This document shows, piece by piece, positions 1-10,185 of a stretch of 50,641 bases of DNA. A program made the translations under genes and the position numbers. The notes beneath the pieces are model-generated. The model did not search any database. It was not told where the DNA came from and was given only the letters and a program-made list of their open reading frames with translations. Origin of the DNA: Phyllobacteriaceae bacterium UBA1940 (lineage in GTDB: Bacteria > Pseudomonadota > Alphaproteobacteria > Rhizobiales > Rhizobiaceae); NCBI GenBank assembly GCA_002336975.1, contig DDFA01000139.1, positions 1 through 50,641 on the forward strand. The letters are read 5' to 3'. Numbering within the stretch: the stretch's first letter is position 1; each line of letters begins with the position of its first letter.

Positions 1-868
1 CGGCCGTCGCTTCGCCGGCCGGACGTTTCGGCTTGGCGGGCCTGGCGTCGGTTGCCGGCGGGTGCGCCGGCTCGGCAGGCTGGACGACCGTCGCGGGTTG
101 CTCGGGCTGGGCCGGCTGCTGGGCGGCTTCTGCCGGCTGCTCGACCTTCGGAGCAGGAACGTCGGTCACCGCCGTGTCCGGCTTGGTGGGCTGCGCCTGC
201 TTGTCCCGCGCCTGCTGGCGCTGCTTCTGACGTTCTTCGCGCAGCTGCTGCTGACGCTCGGCGCGCGTCGGCTGCTTGACGGCGGGCTCCGCCGGCTGGG
301 CAGGTTCGGCCTGCTGCGCGGGCTGTTCAACCGGCTCGGCAGGCTGCGTCGGTTCTGCCGCCTGGTCCTGTTGCTGCTGCTGACGCTGCTTGCGGCGCTC
401 CTCGCGCTGCTGCTGTTGACGTTCGGCGCGGGTCGGCTGATTGACAGCGGGCTCAGCCGGCTGCGCCGGTTCCGCCGGCTGAGCCTGCTGCTGGTCCTGT
501 TGCTCCTGCTGGCGCTGCTTGCGGCGCTCCTGGCGCTGTTGCTGCGCCTCCTCCTGCTGCTGCTGGGCTTCCTGGCGCTGCTGCTGAAGTTCCTGCTGAG
601 CCTCCTGACGCTGCTGCTGTCGCTGTTGCTGCGCCTCGCGGCGTTCGCGCTGGCGTTTCTGGCGCTCGGTTTCCTGGCCGTCGGCACCAGGTTCCTGCTG
701 CGTCGCGTCGGTCTGGGCGAGCAGCAGCGTCTGGCCGGACGCGCCGCCAAAGACGTCGTCGCCGCCGATGCGGACCGGGGCGTTGCGCCCGGCCATCGCA
801 GGCGCGCCGGCGGTCAACAGGGCGAGCGCAGTCGCGGCGGCAAGCCGCTTTGCATGGACATTCTTCAA
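1..868 (-). CDS. Exported Gln/Glu/Arg-rich protein, N-terminal part (cut by window edge; possibly OmpA family)
   Basis: The reading frame is open from a TTG at 866-868 to the left edge, 289 codons without a stop. I chose the TTG because AAGGAG lies 6 nt upstream and it directly precedes a signal peptide (K-rich start, then AAATALALLTAGAPAMA, likely cleaved after AMA). After about 40 ordinary residues the chain is low complexity: long Gln/Arg/Glu runs likely to form coiled coil, then Pro/Ala/Glu/Gln-rich linkers. An imperfect unit containing QPAEPAV(N/K)QPTRAERQQQ occurs twice. Rhizobial proteins of this build often end in a peptidoglycan-binding OmpA domain, but that part lies outside the window, so the function is a guess. 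The strand and frame are supported by the signal peptide and by the chaotic composition of the opposite-strand frames. It is the next gene downstream of ccoS on the same strand, 148 bp away. Confidence 0.7.
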   Translation of the reverse strand, partial: MKNVHAKRLAAATALALLTAGAPAMAGRNAPVRIGGDDVFGGASGQTLLLAQTDATQQEPGADGQETERQKRQRERREAQQQRQQQRQEAQQELQQQRQEAQQQQEEAQQQRQERRKQRQQEQQDQQQAQPAEPAQPAEPAVNQPTRAERQQQQREERRKQRQQQQQDQAAEPTQPAEPVEQPAQQAEPAQPAEPAVKQPTRAERQQQLREERQKQRQQARDKQAQPTKPDTAVTDVPAPKVEQPAEAAQQPAQPEQPATVVQPAEPAHPPATDARPAKPKRPAGEATA

Positions 869-1016
869 GGCAAACTCCTTCAGCCGTTTTGGACGGACCC
901 TTCGACAGATAAATGCCGGCCGGACGCGTTGGTTCCCAACAAAGCGATGCAAATGGGCCAATTCAAGGTGCGGGCAAGGACGCAGTGTGGCGAAACAACG
1001 CCGGCGGGAACGTCGA

Positions 1017-1157
1017 CTATTCGTCGTCGATCAGGATGCGTTCGGCGGCGCCATCGACATCGTCATACTGGCCGCTGCGCAGCGCCCAGACAAAGGCGAG
1101 CAGGCCTATGCCGCCAAGGAACAGGGCGACGGGGATCAGATAGGCCAGGATGGTCAT
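1017..1157 (-). CDS. ccoS: CcoS, cbb3 oxidase maturation protein
   Basis: This 46-residue protein has one N-terminal transmembrane segment (residues about 3-26, starting MTILAYLIPVALF) followed by an acidic tail ending ERILIDDE. Size, single helix and the conserved RSGQYDD stretch after the membrane segment match CcoS/FixS. In the family it is needed, with CcoI, for insertion of heme b and copper into CcoN. Its ATG overlaps the ccoI stop by four bases (ATGA), so it is the last gene of ccoGHIS and translationally coupled. Confidence 0.93.
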   Translation of the reverse strand: MTILAYLIPVALFLGGIGLLAFVWALRSGQYDDVDGAAERILIDDE

Positions 1158-3382
1158 GCCATTGCCTCCCGCATGCGGGGTTCGGCCGGGGCCGGGGATC
1201 TTTCGCGCGGTCCCGCGAGGCGAAGCGCGTTGCCGATGACCAGCAGAGACGAGGCGGACATCGCGATCGCCGCGATCAGCGGCGTGACATAGCCGAAAAT
1301 GGCGACCGGCACGGCGATGGCGTTGTAGACGATGGCGAGCGCGATGTTCTGGCGCACCAGACGGTCGGCGGCGCGGGCGACCTCGATGACATAGGCGACC
1401 GGGTTCAGCCGTTCGCCAAGGAAGACAAAATCGGCGGCGTTGCGGCCGATGTCGGCAGCGGTCGCCGGCGCCATCGACACCTGCGCGGCGGCAAGCGCCG
1501 GCGCGTCGTTCAGCCCGTCGCCGACCATCAGAACCTTGCGGCCGGCGGATGCCAGCTCGCCAAGGCGGGCGACCTTGCCGGCCGGCATGAGTTCGCCCGA
1601 AAAAGTCTCGATGCCGAGACTGCCGGCGACCCGGGCGCAGACGTCCGTGGCGTCGCCCGACAGCATTTCCACGCCAATACCCTGACCGACCAGATCGGCG
1701 ATCGTGTCGCGCGCGCCAGGCCGCACCGTGTCGTCAAAGGCAAGGCCGGCGACCGCAACGCCGTTGCGGGACAGGACTGTTCCGGTCAACTCGTTTGCGT
1801 CGGGCGCGGCCCAGGCGGCGCGGCCCAGACGCCACAGGTCTTCGCCGCTGCGCCCCTCAAGGCCGCAGCCGGGGATTTCGGCAATCTCGTCCAGCGACGC
1901 GCCGGCCGGCGCCGGGACCGCCAGGATGGCCGCGGCGACCGGATGGCGGGAATGGCCGGCCAGTTCGCGCGCGACGGCGAGGTGGTCGGGCGCGATGGCG
2001 CCGGCATTGGTCAGTCGCAGGCTGCCCAGGGTCAGCGTGCCGGTCTTGTCGAACACCACCGTGTCGACGTCGACCAGCCGCTCCAGCGCCGAACCGTCCT
2101 TCAGCATGACGCCGGCCTCGAACAGCCGGCGCGCCGCCATGACATGGACGATCGGCACCGCCAGTCCGAGCGCGCAGGGGCAGGTGATGATCAGCACTGC
2201 GATGGCGACGGTCATCGCCCGGTGCCAGTCGCCGTCGACGGCGACCCAGCCGAGGAAGGTGACCAGAGCTGTGAGGTGGACAACCGGCGCGTAAAGCGAC
2301 GACACCCGCTCGGCGATGCGGCGGTAGCGGGCGCGGCCGCCTTCGGCGGCTTCCATCAGGCGGGTCATCTCGGCAAGGAAGGAGTCGGCGACGGCGCGGG
2401 TGGCGACAATCGTCACCGGGCCGGTGAGGTTGAGCATGCCGGCGCGCAGCGGCGCGCCCGGCGCGACCGGCAGGGGGGCGCTTTCGCCGCTGGTGATCGA
2501 GGCGTCGACGTCGGACTGCCCGGTCTCCACCACGGCGTCGACCGGAATTCGTTCGCCGGCGGCGATCAGCATGCGGTCGCCCTGGCGCAGGTCGGCGACC
2601 GGGCGGTATTCGCGCACCCCGCCGTCGAGCAGCACCAGCGCGCCGCGTGGCTGCAGCCGGGCCAGCCCGATGACGGCGGAGCGGGCGCGGTCGCGCATGA
2701 CATGGTCGAGCGTGCGGCCGATGAGCAGGAAGAACAGCAGCGACACCGAGGCGTCGAAATAGGCGTGCGGGCCGCTGGTCGCGGTTTCATAGAGGCTCAT
2801 GGCGTAGGCCAGCGTGACGCCGACCGCGATCGGCACGTCCATGTTCATGCGGCCGTGGCTGAGCGCGCTCCAGGCGGAGCGGTAATAGATGCGGCCGGCA
2901 AAGAACAGCGCGGGAATGGCGATCAGCGCCGACACCCAGTGAAACAGGTCGCGCGTCGCGCCTTCGGCGCCCGACCAGACCGATACCGACAGGAGCATGA
3001 TGTTGGCGGCGGCGAAGCCCGAGACGGCAACCGCGCGGATGAGTTCGGAGAGCGTCTTGTCGCCGCCTTCCTGCGCCGCGTCGAACAGATGCGGCGGATA
3101 GCCGATGGAGGCCAGCGCTGGAACGAGCGGGGGCAGGGCGTCGCCGCTCCATTGCACCGAGACGCGCCTGGTCGACAGGTTGACGCGCGCCGCGGTCACG
3201 CCCGGCAGCGCGGTCAGCTTGCGTTCGACGGAGGCGATGCACGCCGCGCAATGGACACCGGGCACCGAGAGGTCGACCTGATAGGCGCCGTTGCCCAGTC
3301 CGCGCGCCGCCAGCCGAACCTCGTCGTCCGACGGCAGCGCTAGATCGATCGCGGTTTCGGCGCCCGGCGCGCAGCAACTCAT
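1154..3382 (-). CDS. ccoI: CcoI/FixI copper-exporting P-type ATPase for cbb3 assembly
   Basis: This 742-aa P1B-type ATPase supplies copper for the CuB site of the cbb3 oxidase. Domains in order: a Cys-rich N-terminus (MSCCAPG), a heavy-metal-associated domain with the metal site GVHCAACI near residue 45, an eight-helix membrane region with the copper-selective CPCALGLAVP motif, the phosphorylation site DKTGTLT, and the hinge GDGLNDAPALAAAQVSM. The length is normal for FixI. It lies between ccoH and ccoS with four-base overlaps on both sides, which separates it from general copper-detoxifying CopA. It would be expressed with ccoG from the promoter near 5.45 kb. No key residue is missing. Confidence 0.95.
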   Translation of the reverse strand: MSCCAPGAETAIDLALPSDDEVRLAARGLGNGAYQVDLSVPGVHCAACIASVERKLTALPGVTAARVNLSTRRVSVQWSGDALPPLVPALASIGYPPHLFDAAQEGGDKTLSELIRAVAVSGFAAANIMLLSVSVWSGAEGATRDLFHWVSALIAIPALFFAGRIYYRSAWSALSHGRMNMDVPIAVGVTLAYAMSLYETATSGPHAYFDASVSLLFFLLIGRTLDHVMRDRARSAVIGLARLQPRGALVLLDGGVREYRPVADLRQGDRMLIAAGERIPVDAVVETGQSDVDASITSGESAPLPVAPGAPLRAGMLNLTGPVTIVATRAVADSFLAEMTRLMEAAEGGRARYRRIAERVSSLYAPVVHLTALVTFLGWVAVDGDWHRAMTVAIAVLIITCPCALGLAVPIVHVMAARRLFEAGVMLKDGSALERLVDVDTVVFDKTGTLTLGSLRLTNAGAIAPDHLAVARELAGHSRHPVAAAILAVPAPAGASLDEIAEIPGCGLEGRSGEDLWRLGRAAWAAPDANELTGTVLSRNGVAVAGLAFDDTVRPGARDTIADLVGQGIGVEMLSGDATDVCARVAGSLGIETFSGELMPAGKVARLGELASAGRKVLMVGDGLNDAPALAAAQVSMAPATAADIGRNAADFVFLGERLNPVAYVIEVARAADRLVRQNIALAIVYNAIAVPVAIFGYVTPLIAAIAMSASSLLVIGNALRLAGPRERSPAPAEPRMREAMA

Positions 3383-3870
3383 GATCGGGCTCCGTTGGCC
3401 ACCAGCACCCGCAAGGTCTCGCGGTAGGGTTTGTCGAGCCCGGCGTCGGCCTCGATCTCGACCAGCCAGGCGCCGTCGGCGATGGGCGTGTGCGAGACGT
3501 AGTCGCCATTGTCGGCAAGCCCCAGCGCCTCGCTGCGGTCCTCGCGGTCGTCGACAGGGCGCATGAACTTCGCCGTGACCGATTTCAGCGTCAGGCGGCG
3601 ACCGTTGGCGTCGACCAGGCTGTAGCTGACGATGCCGTTTTCGATCGCCAGTTTGCTGGACCAGTCGAGCGCCGCCTGGGCGCGGGTGTCGGCCATCTTC
3701 TGGTTGAACTGCTGGCTGGCGACGTAGGAGTTCTGGACGACCAGGCCGGTCCAGCTTTCTCGTGCGAAGACGGCGAGGCTGACATTGACGGCGATGATGA
3801 CACCGAAAAAGGCGATCATGATCGCCAGCATGTGCCGGCCGGTGAACTGCCTCGATCCTGCCGCGTTCAT
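3379..3870 (-). CDS. ccoH: CcoH/FixH cbb3 oxidase assembly protein
   Basis: The 163-aa protein begins with a short cytoplasmic stretch (RQFTGRHML), one transmembrane helix (about residues 15-37) and a periplasmic FixH domain containing SWTGLVVQNSYVASQQFN. This is the classical FixH build. In the family CcoH binds CcoP and CcoN intermediates and stays with the mature complex. It overlaps ccoG upstream and ccoI downstream by 4 bp each, so ccoGHIS forms one tightly coupled unit. Confidence 0.92.
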   Translation of the reverse strand: MNAAGSRQFTGRHMLAIMIAFFGVIIAVNVSLAVFARESWTGLVVQNSYVASQQFNQKMADTRAQAALDWSSKLAIENGIVSYSLVDANGRRLTLKSVTAKFMRPVDDREDRSEALGLADNGDYVSHTPIADGAWLVEIEADAGLDKPYRETLRVLVANGARS

Positions 3871-5426
3871 TGCGCTGCCTCCGGCGAGAAGAAGGTCGCG
3901 GTGTAGGCGGCCCGCTCGTGGCTGGCCCGATCCTCGACGATGAACTTGAACGTCTGCTCGGCAGGCGCGTTCGCGCCGGGGCTCAAGCGGACGAATACCT
4001 TCATCGTCGTCAGTTTGTCGGGTTCGACCGGCACGTCGAAGCTGCGGCCCTCGGCGGCATCGTTGCCGACCACGGCCAATGATGCGCCGTCAAGACCGTC
4101 GAGCGAGACGGTGATGGTGCGCGGCTCGGGGATCATGTTCAGCAGCTTGACGGTGTAGCCGTTGCGGATCGAGCCGTCGGACAGCGTCACGAATTGCGGA
4201 TTGCGGTCGTGCAGCACGTTGACCTCGAGCCGGTCGCGGGTGAGCAGTCCGTAGAGGATGCCGAGGCCAACCGCCGACCACGCGGCGAAATAGACGAGCG
4301 TGCGCAGCCTGAACAGTTTCTTGAGGTGGAAGTGCCAGTAGCCGTCCCTGATCTGCTTCTCAGGCGTATAGACCAGGCTCGGCGTGATCGGCTGCGTCGC
4401 GCCGGCGGTCGCCAGCGCCATGTTGTGGTTGTAGTCGGCCAGCGTGGCGTAGGAGATCAGGCCGCGTTCCTTGCCGATCTTGTCCATGACGCTGTCGCAG
4501 GCGTCGATGCACAGCGCGCAGGTGATGCATTCGAGCTGCTGGCCGTCGCGGATGTCGATGCCCATCGGGCAGACCGCCACGCAGGCGTTGCAGTCGACGC
4601 AATCGCCGACCTCGACGCCCGCCGCCGCCGCCTTCTTGGCGTGGCGCGAGCGCGGCTCGCCGCGCCAGTCATTATACGTGACGGTGAGTGAATGTTCGTC
4701 GAGCATGGCCGCCTGGATGCGCGGCCACGGGCACATATAGGTGCAGACCTGTTCGCGCATCAGGCCGCCGAAAACATAGGTGGTGGCGGTGAGAACGGCG
4801 ATGGTCATGTAGGCGATCGGGGCAGCCGTGCCGTGGAGCAGATCGCTGAGCAGGGTCGGCGCGTCGGCGAAATAGAAGATCCAGGCGCCGCCGGTGGCCA
4901 CGGCGATCGCCAGCCAGATGATGTGCTTGAAGGTTCGCTTGGCGACTTTCGACGGCGTCCACGACGACTGGTCGAGCTTGATGCGGGCGTTGCGGTCGCC
5001 CTCGACCCAGCGTTCAACCACCAGGAACAGGTCGACCCACACGGTTTGCGGGCAGGTGTAGCCGCACCAGGCGCGACCGACGCTCGAAGTGACCAGGAAC
5101 AGGCCGAAACCGGCCATCACCAGAAGGCCGGCGACATAGTAGAATTCCTGTGGCCAGATCTCGATGAAGAAGAAGTAGAAGCGGCGATTGGCCATGTCGA
5201 CCAGCACCGCCTGGTCGGGCGCGTAGGGGCCGCGGTCCCAACGGATCCAGGGCGTCAGGTAGTAGATGCCGAGCGTGATCAGCATCACGATCCACTTGAA
5301 TCGCCGGAAGCGGCCTTCGGCACGCTTGGGAAACACCTTCTTGCGCTTGGCGTAGAGCGGCTGACGGACTTTCGCCGAGTTGACGGCGTCAACTTCAAGG
5401 CGTTCAACTTCCTGCGTGTCAAGCAT
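3867..5426 (-). CDS. ccoG: CcoG/FixG iron-sulfur membrane protein of cbb3 biogenesis
   Basis: This 519-aa integral membrane protein has several N-terminal helices with CGYTCPQTVW and CTYMCPWPRIQ motifs, then a cytoplasmic double [4Fe-4S] ferredoxin region (CVDCNACVAVCPMGID and CITCALCIDACDSVMDK), one more helix and a C-terminal periplasmic Ig-like domain. CcoG acts as a cupric reductase feeding Cu(I) to cbb3 oxidase assembly. The ATG is preceded by GGAGAACGCTG, a good ribosome-binding site. It is the first gene of ccoGHIS, and an FNR/FixK-like palindrome is centred about 70 bp upstream of the start, so separate induction from ccoNOQP at low oxygen is likely. Confidence 0.95.
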   Translation of the reverse strand: MLDTQEVERLEVDAVNSAKVRQPLYAKRKKVFPKRAEGRFRRFKWIVMLITLGIYYLTPWIRWDRGPYAPDQAVLVDMANRRFYFFFIEIWPQEFYYVAGLLVMAGFGLFLVTSSVGRAWCGYTCPQTVWVDLFLVVERWVEGDRNARIKLDQSSWTPSKVAKRTFKHIIWLAIAVATGGAWIFYFADAPTLLSDLLHGTAAPIAYMTIAVLTATTYVFGGLMREQVCTYMCPWPRIQAAMLDEHSLTVTYNDWRGEPRSRHAKKAAAAGVEVGDCVDCNACVAVCPMGIDIRDGQQLECITCALCIDACDSVMDKIGKERGLISYATLADYNHNMALATAGATQPITPSLVYTPEKQIRDGYWHFHLKKLFRLRTLVYFAAWSAVGLGILYGLLTRDRLEVNVLHDRNPQFVTLSDGSIRNGYTVKLLNMIPEPRTITVSLDGLDGASLAVVGNDAAEGRSFDVPVEPDKLTTMKVFVRLSPGANAPAEQTFKFIVEDRASHERAAYTATFFSPEAAQ

Positions 5427-5489
5427 CAGCGTTCTCCGGACGCATCGGCGGCGTCCCGACCTTACTAGCTATCATAACACTTCCGGGCG

Positions 5490-5503
5490 TTGACCTGAAT
5501 CAA
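5490..5503 (-). promoter_or_regulatory. FNR/FixK-type box upstream of ccoG, inside a longer palindrome
   Basis: The 14-mer TTGACCTGAATCAA matches the FNR/FixK consensus TTGAT-N4-ATCAA with one half-site substitution. Its centre is 70.5 bp upstream of the ccoG ATG. A class II site (box centred near -41.5) would give a leader of about 29 nt, and TAGTAA at 5462-5467 (minus) is a possible -10. The box sits in a 10-bp inverted repeat (5484-5509, CGGGCGTTGA/TCAACGCCCG) that could also fold in the RNA at the end of ccoP. Confidence 0.75.
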
Positions 5504-5537
5504 CGCCCGAAAAGTCTCGTCAGGGTGGGCGAGGCCC

Positions 5538-6404
5538 TTATTTTTCGCCGCCGCCCAGCGTGTAGACGTAAGTGGCGAGTTCCTTGACTGTCGTCTCGCC
5601 AAGCCGCGCGTTCCACGCCGGCATGACGCCATGCTTGGGCCGCATGATCTGCTGCTCCATGTCGCCCTCTGAATGGACGTAGAGCGAGATCGCATCGGTC
5701 AGGTTCGGGGCGCCGAATTCGCGGCCGCCCTTGCCGTCGGGACCGTGGCAGGAGGCGCAATAGTTCTCGAACAGCGCCTTGCCGGGCTCGACTGCGGCCG
5801 CGTCGTGATCCATGCCCGACAGCGACGCCGCGAAATTGGCGACCGTCTTGATTTCTTCGGGGCTGATCGTCCCTTCGAAGGCGGGCATTTCGGAGACGCG
5901 GGTCTCGTCGTCGCTTGCAAAACGGATGCCGTGGGCGATCGTCTGCTGGATGTCGGTGATCTTGCCGCCCCACAGCCAGTCGTCATCGTTGAGGTTGGGA
6001 TAACCCTTCGACCCGCTGGCGCCCGATCCGTGGCACTGTACGCAGTTGACCTTGAACGCCGCCGCGCCTGCGGCGGTCGCGAAGGTGCGCAGATTGTCGT
6101 CGGCGAGGATTTCCTCGACCGACTTCGAACTGACGGCGGCGACATAGTCCGCCTTGGCGGCCTGCGCGGCGGCCAGTTCAGTCTTGATGTTGTCGCGGCT
6201 CGACCAGCCCAGAACGCCCTTGGTCGCCGAATGGATCAAAGGCCAGGCGGGGTAGGCGATGGTGTATCCGATCGCCCACAGGATGGTGGCGTAGAAGGTG
6301 AGCACCCACCAGCGTGGCATCGGATGGTTGAGTTCCTTGATGCCGTCCCATTCGTGACCTGTCGTCGACACGCCCGAGATTTCGTCAATGTCCTTCTGGC
6401 TCAT
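5538..6404 (-). CDS. ccoP: CcoP/FixP, diheme cytochrome c subunit of cbb3 oxidase
   Basis: The 288-aa subunit carries electrons from CcoO toward CcoN. It has an N-terminal cytoplasmic part, a transmembrane helix (about residues 31-52, RWWVLTFYATILW) and two periplasmic cytochrome c domains with CVQCH at residues 121-125 and CASCH at 216-220. Distal Met ligands are available in SEMPAF and GVMPAW. Length and order are typical of FixP. The start codon lies 1 bp after the ccoQ stop, so the two are translationally coupled. The stop is followed by a palindrome at 5484-5509. Confidence 0.96.
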   Translation of the reverse strand: MSQKDIDEISGVSTTGHEWDGIKELNHPMPRWWVLTFYATILWAIGYTIAYPAWPLIHSATKGVLGWSSRDNIKTELAAAQAAKADYVAAVSSKSVEEILADDNLRTFATAAGAAAFKVNCVQCHGSGASGSKGYPNLNDDDWLWGGKITDIQQTIAHGIRFASDDETRVSEMPAFEGTISPEEIKTVANFAASLSGMDHDAAAVEPGKALFENYCASCHGPDGKGGREFGAPNLTDAISLYVHSEGDMEQQIMRPKHGVMPAWNARLGETTVKELATYVYTLGGGEK

Positions 6405-6405
6405 G

Positions 6406-6558
6406 TCAGTCGTCCTTCAGGGGAATGCGGGCCGCTTCGTCGGCGGAGGTTTTCGAGCCGGGGCGGAATGCAAAGATAACCACGCCGACGAAGAAGAGGG
6501 TCATGACGAGCAAGCCCCAACTGTCGGCGAAATGGCGCATGGCGGTGTAGGTTTCCAT
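6406..6558 (-). CDS. ccoQ: CcoQ/FixQ small subunit of cbb3 oxidase
   Basis: This 50-residue protein (METYTAMRHFADSW, one transmembrane helix of about 20 residues, then a polar tail with RPGSK and ending PLKDD) lies between ccoO and ccoP, as in all FixNOQP operons. In the family CcoQ stabilises the CcoP-CcoNO interaction. The start ATG is 8 bp after the ccoO stop. It is easy to miss because it is short and overlapped by longer spurious frames. Confidence 0.93.
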   Translation of the reverse strand: METYTAMRHFADSWGLLVMTLFFVGVVIFAFRPGSKTSADEAARIPLKDD

Positions 6559-6566
6559 GACGGCTC

Positions 6567-7298
6567 CTATCTCGCGCTCTTGGCTTCGTCGTAGGTCGAG
6601 AAATCGACCAGCGTGCCAAGCATCTGAAGGTAGGCGACAAGCGCGTCCATTTCGGTCACTGCCTGCGGGTTGCCGTCAAAGTCGCCAAGCTTCGCCTTGG
6701 GATAACGCTTCTCAAGGTCGGCTGTGTTGGCGTCAGGGGTCGCCTGGGCCGACAGGTCGGCCGCGGCGGCGTCGATCATCTCCTTGGTGTAGGGGACGCC
6801 AACGGCTGCGTTGGCGGCCAGATGGGTCGTGATCGAGTGCGGGTCGATCTTGTTGTTCTTCAGGAAGCCATAGCGCGGCATGATCGATTCCGGCACCACC
6901 GAACGCGGATCGGTCAGATGCTGGACGTGCCATTCGTTGGAATAGCGGTCGCCGACACGGGCGAGATCGGGACCGGTGCGCTTGGACCCCCACTGGAAGG
7001 GGTGGTCGTACATCGACTCCGCCGCCAGACTGTAGTGTCCGTAACGCTCGACCTCGTCGCGGAACGGACGGATCATCTGCGAATGGCAGACATAGCAGCC
7101 TTCGCGGACGTAGATGTCGCGTCCCGCCAACTCGAGCGGCGAGTAAGGGCGCATGCCTTCCACCTTCTCGATGGTGTTTTCGAGGTAAAAGAGCGGTGCG
7201 ATTTCAACAATGCCGCCGATGGTAACGACCAGCAGCGAACCAACCAGCATCAGCGTGGCGTTCTTCTCGATAACGACGTGTTTGTCCAACAGGGACAT
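6567..7298 (-). CDS. ccoO: CcoO/FixO, monoheme cytochrome c subunit of cbb3 oxidase
   Basis: The 243-aa protein has an N-terminal membrane anchor (residues about 14-36) and one heme c site, CYVCH at residues 68-72 in the conserved context [18 protein letters not shown]. Later family motifs are [16 protein letters not shown] and the distal Met region PESIMPRY. It accepts electrons from CcoP or cytochrome bc1 and passes them to heme b in CcoN. An AAGGAG ribosome-binding site lies 8 nt before the ATG. ccoN ends 12 bp upstream. Confidence 0.97.
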   Translation of the reverse strand: MSLLDKHVVIEKNATLMLVGSLLVVTIGGIVEIAPLFYLENTIEKVEGMRPYSPLELAGRDIYVREGCYVCHSQMIRPFRDEVERYGHYSLAAESMYDHPFQWGSKRTGPDLARVGDRYSNEWHVQHLTDPRSVVPESIMPRYGFLKNNKIDPHSITTHLAANAAVGVPYTKEMIDAAAADLSAQATPDANTADLEKRYPKAKLGDFDGNPQAVTEMDALVAYLQMLGTLVDFSTYDEAKSAR

Positions 7299-7310
7299 GG
7301 ATCTGGCTCC

Positions 7311-8921
<1,611 letters not shown>

Positions 8922-8982
8922 TGAGGCCCCCGCTCACAACTGAAGAATGCTGCCCGTCTAGGCGCGCGGCGGCAAACCCGCC

Positions 8983-8996
8983 TTGATCCAGATCAA
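8983..8996 (-). promoter_or_regulatory. Perfect FNR/FixK box for ccoNOQP
   Basis: TTGATCCAGATCAA is a perfect match to TTGAT-N4-ATCAA. Its centre is 68.5 bp upstream of the ccoN start. TAGACG at 8955-8960 (minus), about 32 bp from the centre, could be the -10 of a class II promoter. An identical 14-mer occurs at 10119. Confidence 0.88.
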
Positions 8997-9072
8997 ATCT
9001 AAATGCAGTCGCAAGAACTGCGACGGCTTGTCCCCTCGCGCGCCGGCCAGGCAGGCCAATATTGCGAGCCGA

Positions 9073-9086
9073 TTGATCTGCGTCAA
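9073..9086 (+). promoter_or_regulatory. FNR/FixK-type box upstream of ppk2
   Basis: TTGATCTGCGTCAA keeps a perfect left half and has GTCAA on the right (one change from ATCAA). It is centred 65.5 bp upstream of the ppk2 ATG, the same geometry as the other boxes. Lying in the divergent ccoN-ppk2 intergenic region, it could also act as a distal second site for ccoN. Confidence 0.72.
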
Positions 9087-9144
9087 TGCGTCGCCATCGC
9101 CGATCGGTGCTTGCTCACAGATCACACAGGAGAGGAGACGGCGC

Positions 9145-10122
9145 ATGAATTCCCCGGAAACTCGCGAGCCCACCGAATCGGCTGAACCGGCAGACGGAGC
9201 CGGCGATGTCCGGCGCGTGTTCGAGACCGGCGAATACCCCTATGCCGACCGGTTGAGCCAGTCGGCCTACGAGAAGCGCAAGGCGATGCTGCAGGTCGAA
9301 CTCTTGAAAGCGCAGGACTGGATCAAGCAAACCAAACAGAAAGTGGTGATCCTGTTCGAGGGCCGTGACGCCGCCGGAAAGGGCGGCACGATCAAGCGGT
9401 TCATGGAGCACCTCAATCCGCGCGGCGCCAAGGTGATCGCGCTCGAGAAGCCGACGGAGCGGGAGGCGAGCAGCTGGTATTTCCAGCGCTACGTCAACCA
9501 TCTGCCGGCGGGCGGCGAGATCGTCCTGTTCGACCGCTCCTGGTACAACCGCGCCGGAGTGGAGCGGGTGATGGGGTTCTGTCATCCAAACGACTATCTC
9601 GAATTCATGCGCGAGACGCCCGAACTCGAGCGGATGTTCGTTCGCTCGGGCATCAGGCTGTTCAAGTTCTGGTTTTCGGTGACGCGCGACGAGCAAAAGC
9701 GCCGGTTCGCCCAGCGGGAGAACGATCCGCTGAAACGCTGGAAACTGTCGCCGATCGACCGCGCCTCGCTCGACAAGTGGGACGACTATACCGAGGCGAA
9801 GGAGGCGATGTTCTTCTACACCGATACGGCCGACGCGCCGTGGACCGTGGTGAAGTCCGACGACAAGAAGCGCGCCCGGCTGAACGCGATGGAGTTTTTC
9901 CTGCAATCGCTGCCCTATCCCGACAAGGATTTGTCGGTAATCAAGGGTCCCGATCCGCTGATCGTCGGCAGTTCGTCCCAGGTTATCGGAACGTCGAACG
10001 GGATTCTCGGAACGAGCGTTCATCCCAGGTCGCGCAAGGGCGGCGACGGGGCCAGGCATGCCGTCAAGCCAAACGGGCAGCCGACGGAGGCGGTGAACGG
10101 TGCGGCGCAGGATCCGGCTTGA
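9145..10122 (+). CDS. ppk2: Polyphosphate kinase 2 (PPK2 family)
   Basis: The 325-aa enzyme transfers phosphate between polyphosphate and nucleoside diphosphates. Visible motifs are Walker A FEGRDAAGKGGTIK (residues 71-84), the lid region EKPTEREASSWYFQRY and Walker B VLFDRSWYNRAGVE (near 127-140). One PPK2 domain of this size indicates class I. I chose the ATG at 9145 because AGGAGAGGAGACGGCGC precedes it; an upstream frame extension crosses two FNR boxes and is not credible. The C-terminus (after about residue 270) is Ser/Gly-rich and poorly conserved-looking. Its FNR-type box and its place between ccoN and fnrN suggest a role in energy or phosphate balance under oxygen limitation, which is inference. 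Confidence 0.95.
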   Translation: MNSPETREPTESAEPADGAGDVRRVFETGEYPYADRLSQSAYEKRKAMLQVELLKAQDWIKQTKQKVVILFEGRDAAGKGGTIKRFMEHLNPRGAKVIALEKPTEREASSWYFQRYVNHLPAGGEIVLFDRSWYNRAGVERVMGFCHPNDYLEFMRETPELERMFVRSGIRLFKFWFSVTRDEQKRRFAQRENDPLKRWKLSPIDRASLDKWDDYTEAKEAMFFYTDTADAPWTVVKSDDKKRARLNAMEFFLQSLPYPDKDLSVIKGPDPLIVGSSSQVIGTSNGILGTSVHPRSRKGGDGARHAVKPNGQPTEAVNGAAQDPA

Positions 10123-10132
10123 TCCAGATCAA
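10119..10132 (+). promoter_or_regulatory. Perfect FNR/FixK box overlapping the ppk2 stop codon, promoter of the hemerythrin-like gene
   Basis: TTGATCCAGATCAA is identical to the ccoN box. It contains the TGA stop of ppk2 (10120-10122). GCTAAT at 10153-10158 is centred 30 bp from the box centre, as expected for a class II -10. The downstream ATG is 60 bp from the centre. Confidence 0.85.
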
Positions 10133-10185
10133 GTCGCCCTGTGTCATTCTGCGCTAATGTGGTGCAGCGTGGAGGAATGTCGGCC

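Noticed and set aside
62..3343. Plus-strand frame of 1093 codons across the left edge
   Set aside because: It is antisense to ccoS and ccoI and to the Gln-rich gene; its composition (Arg/Gly/His-rich) is that of a GC-rich shadow frame and it has no motif.
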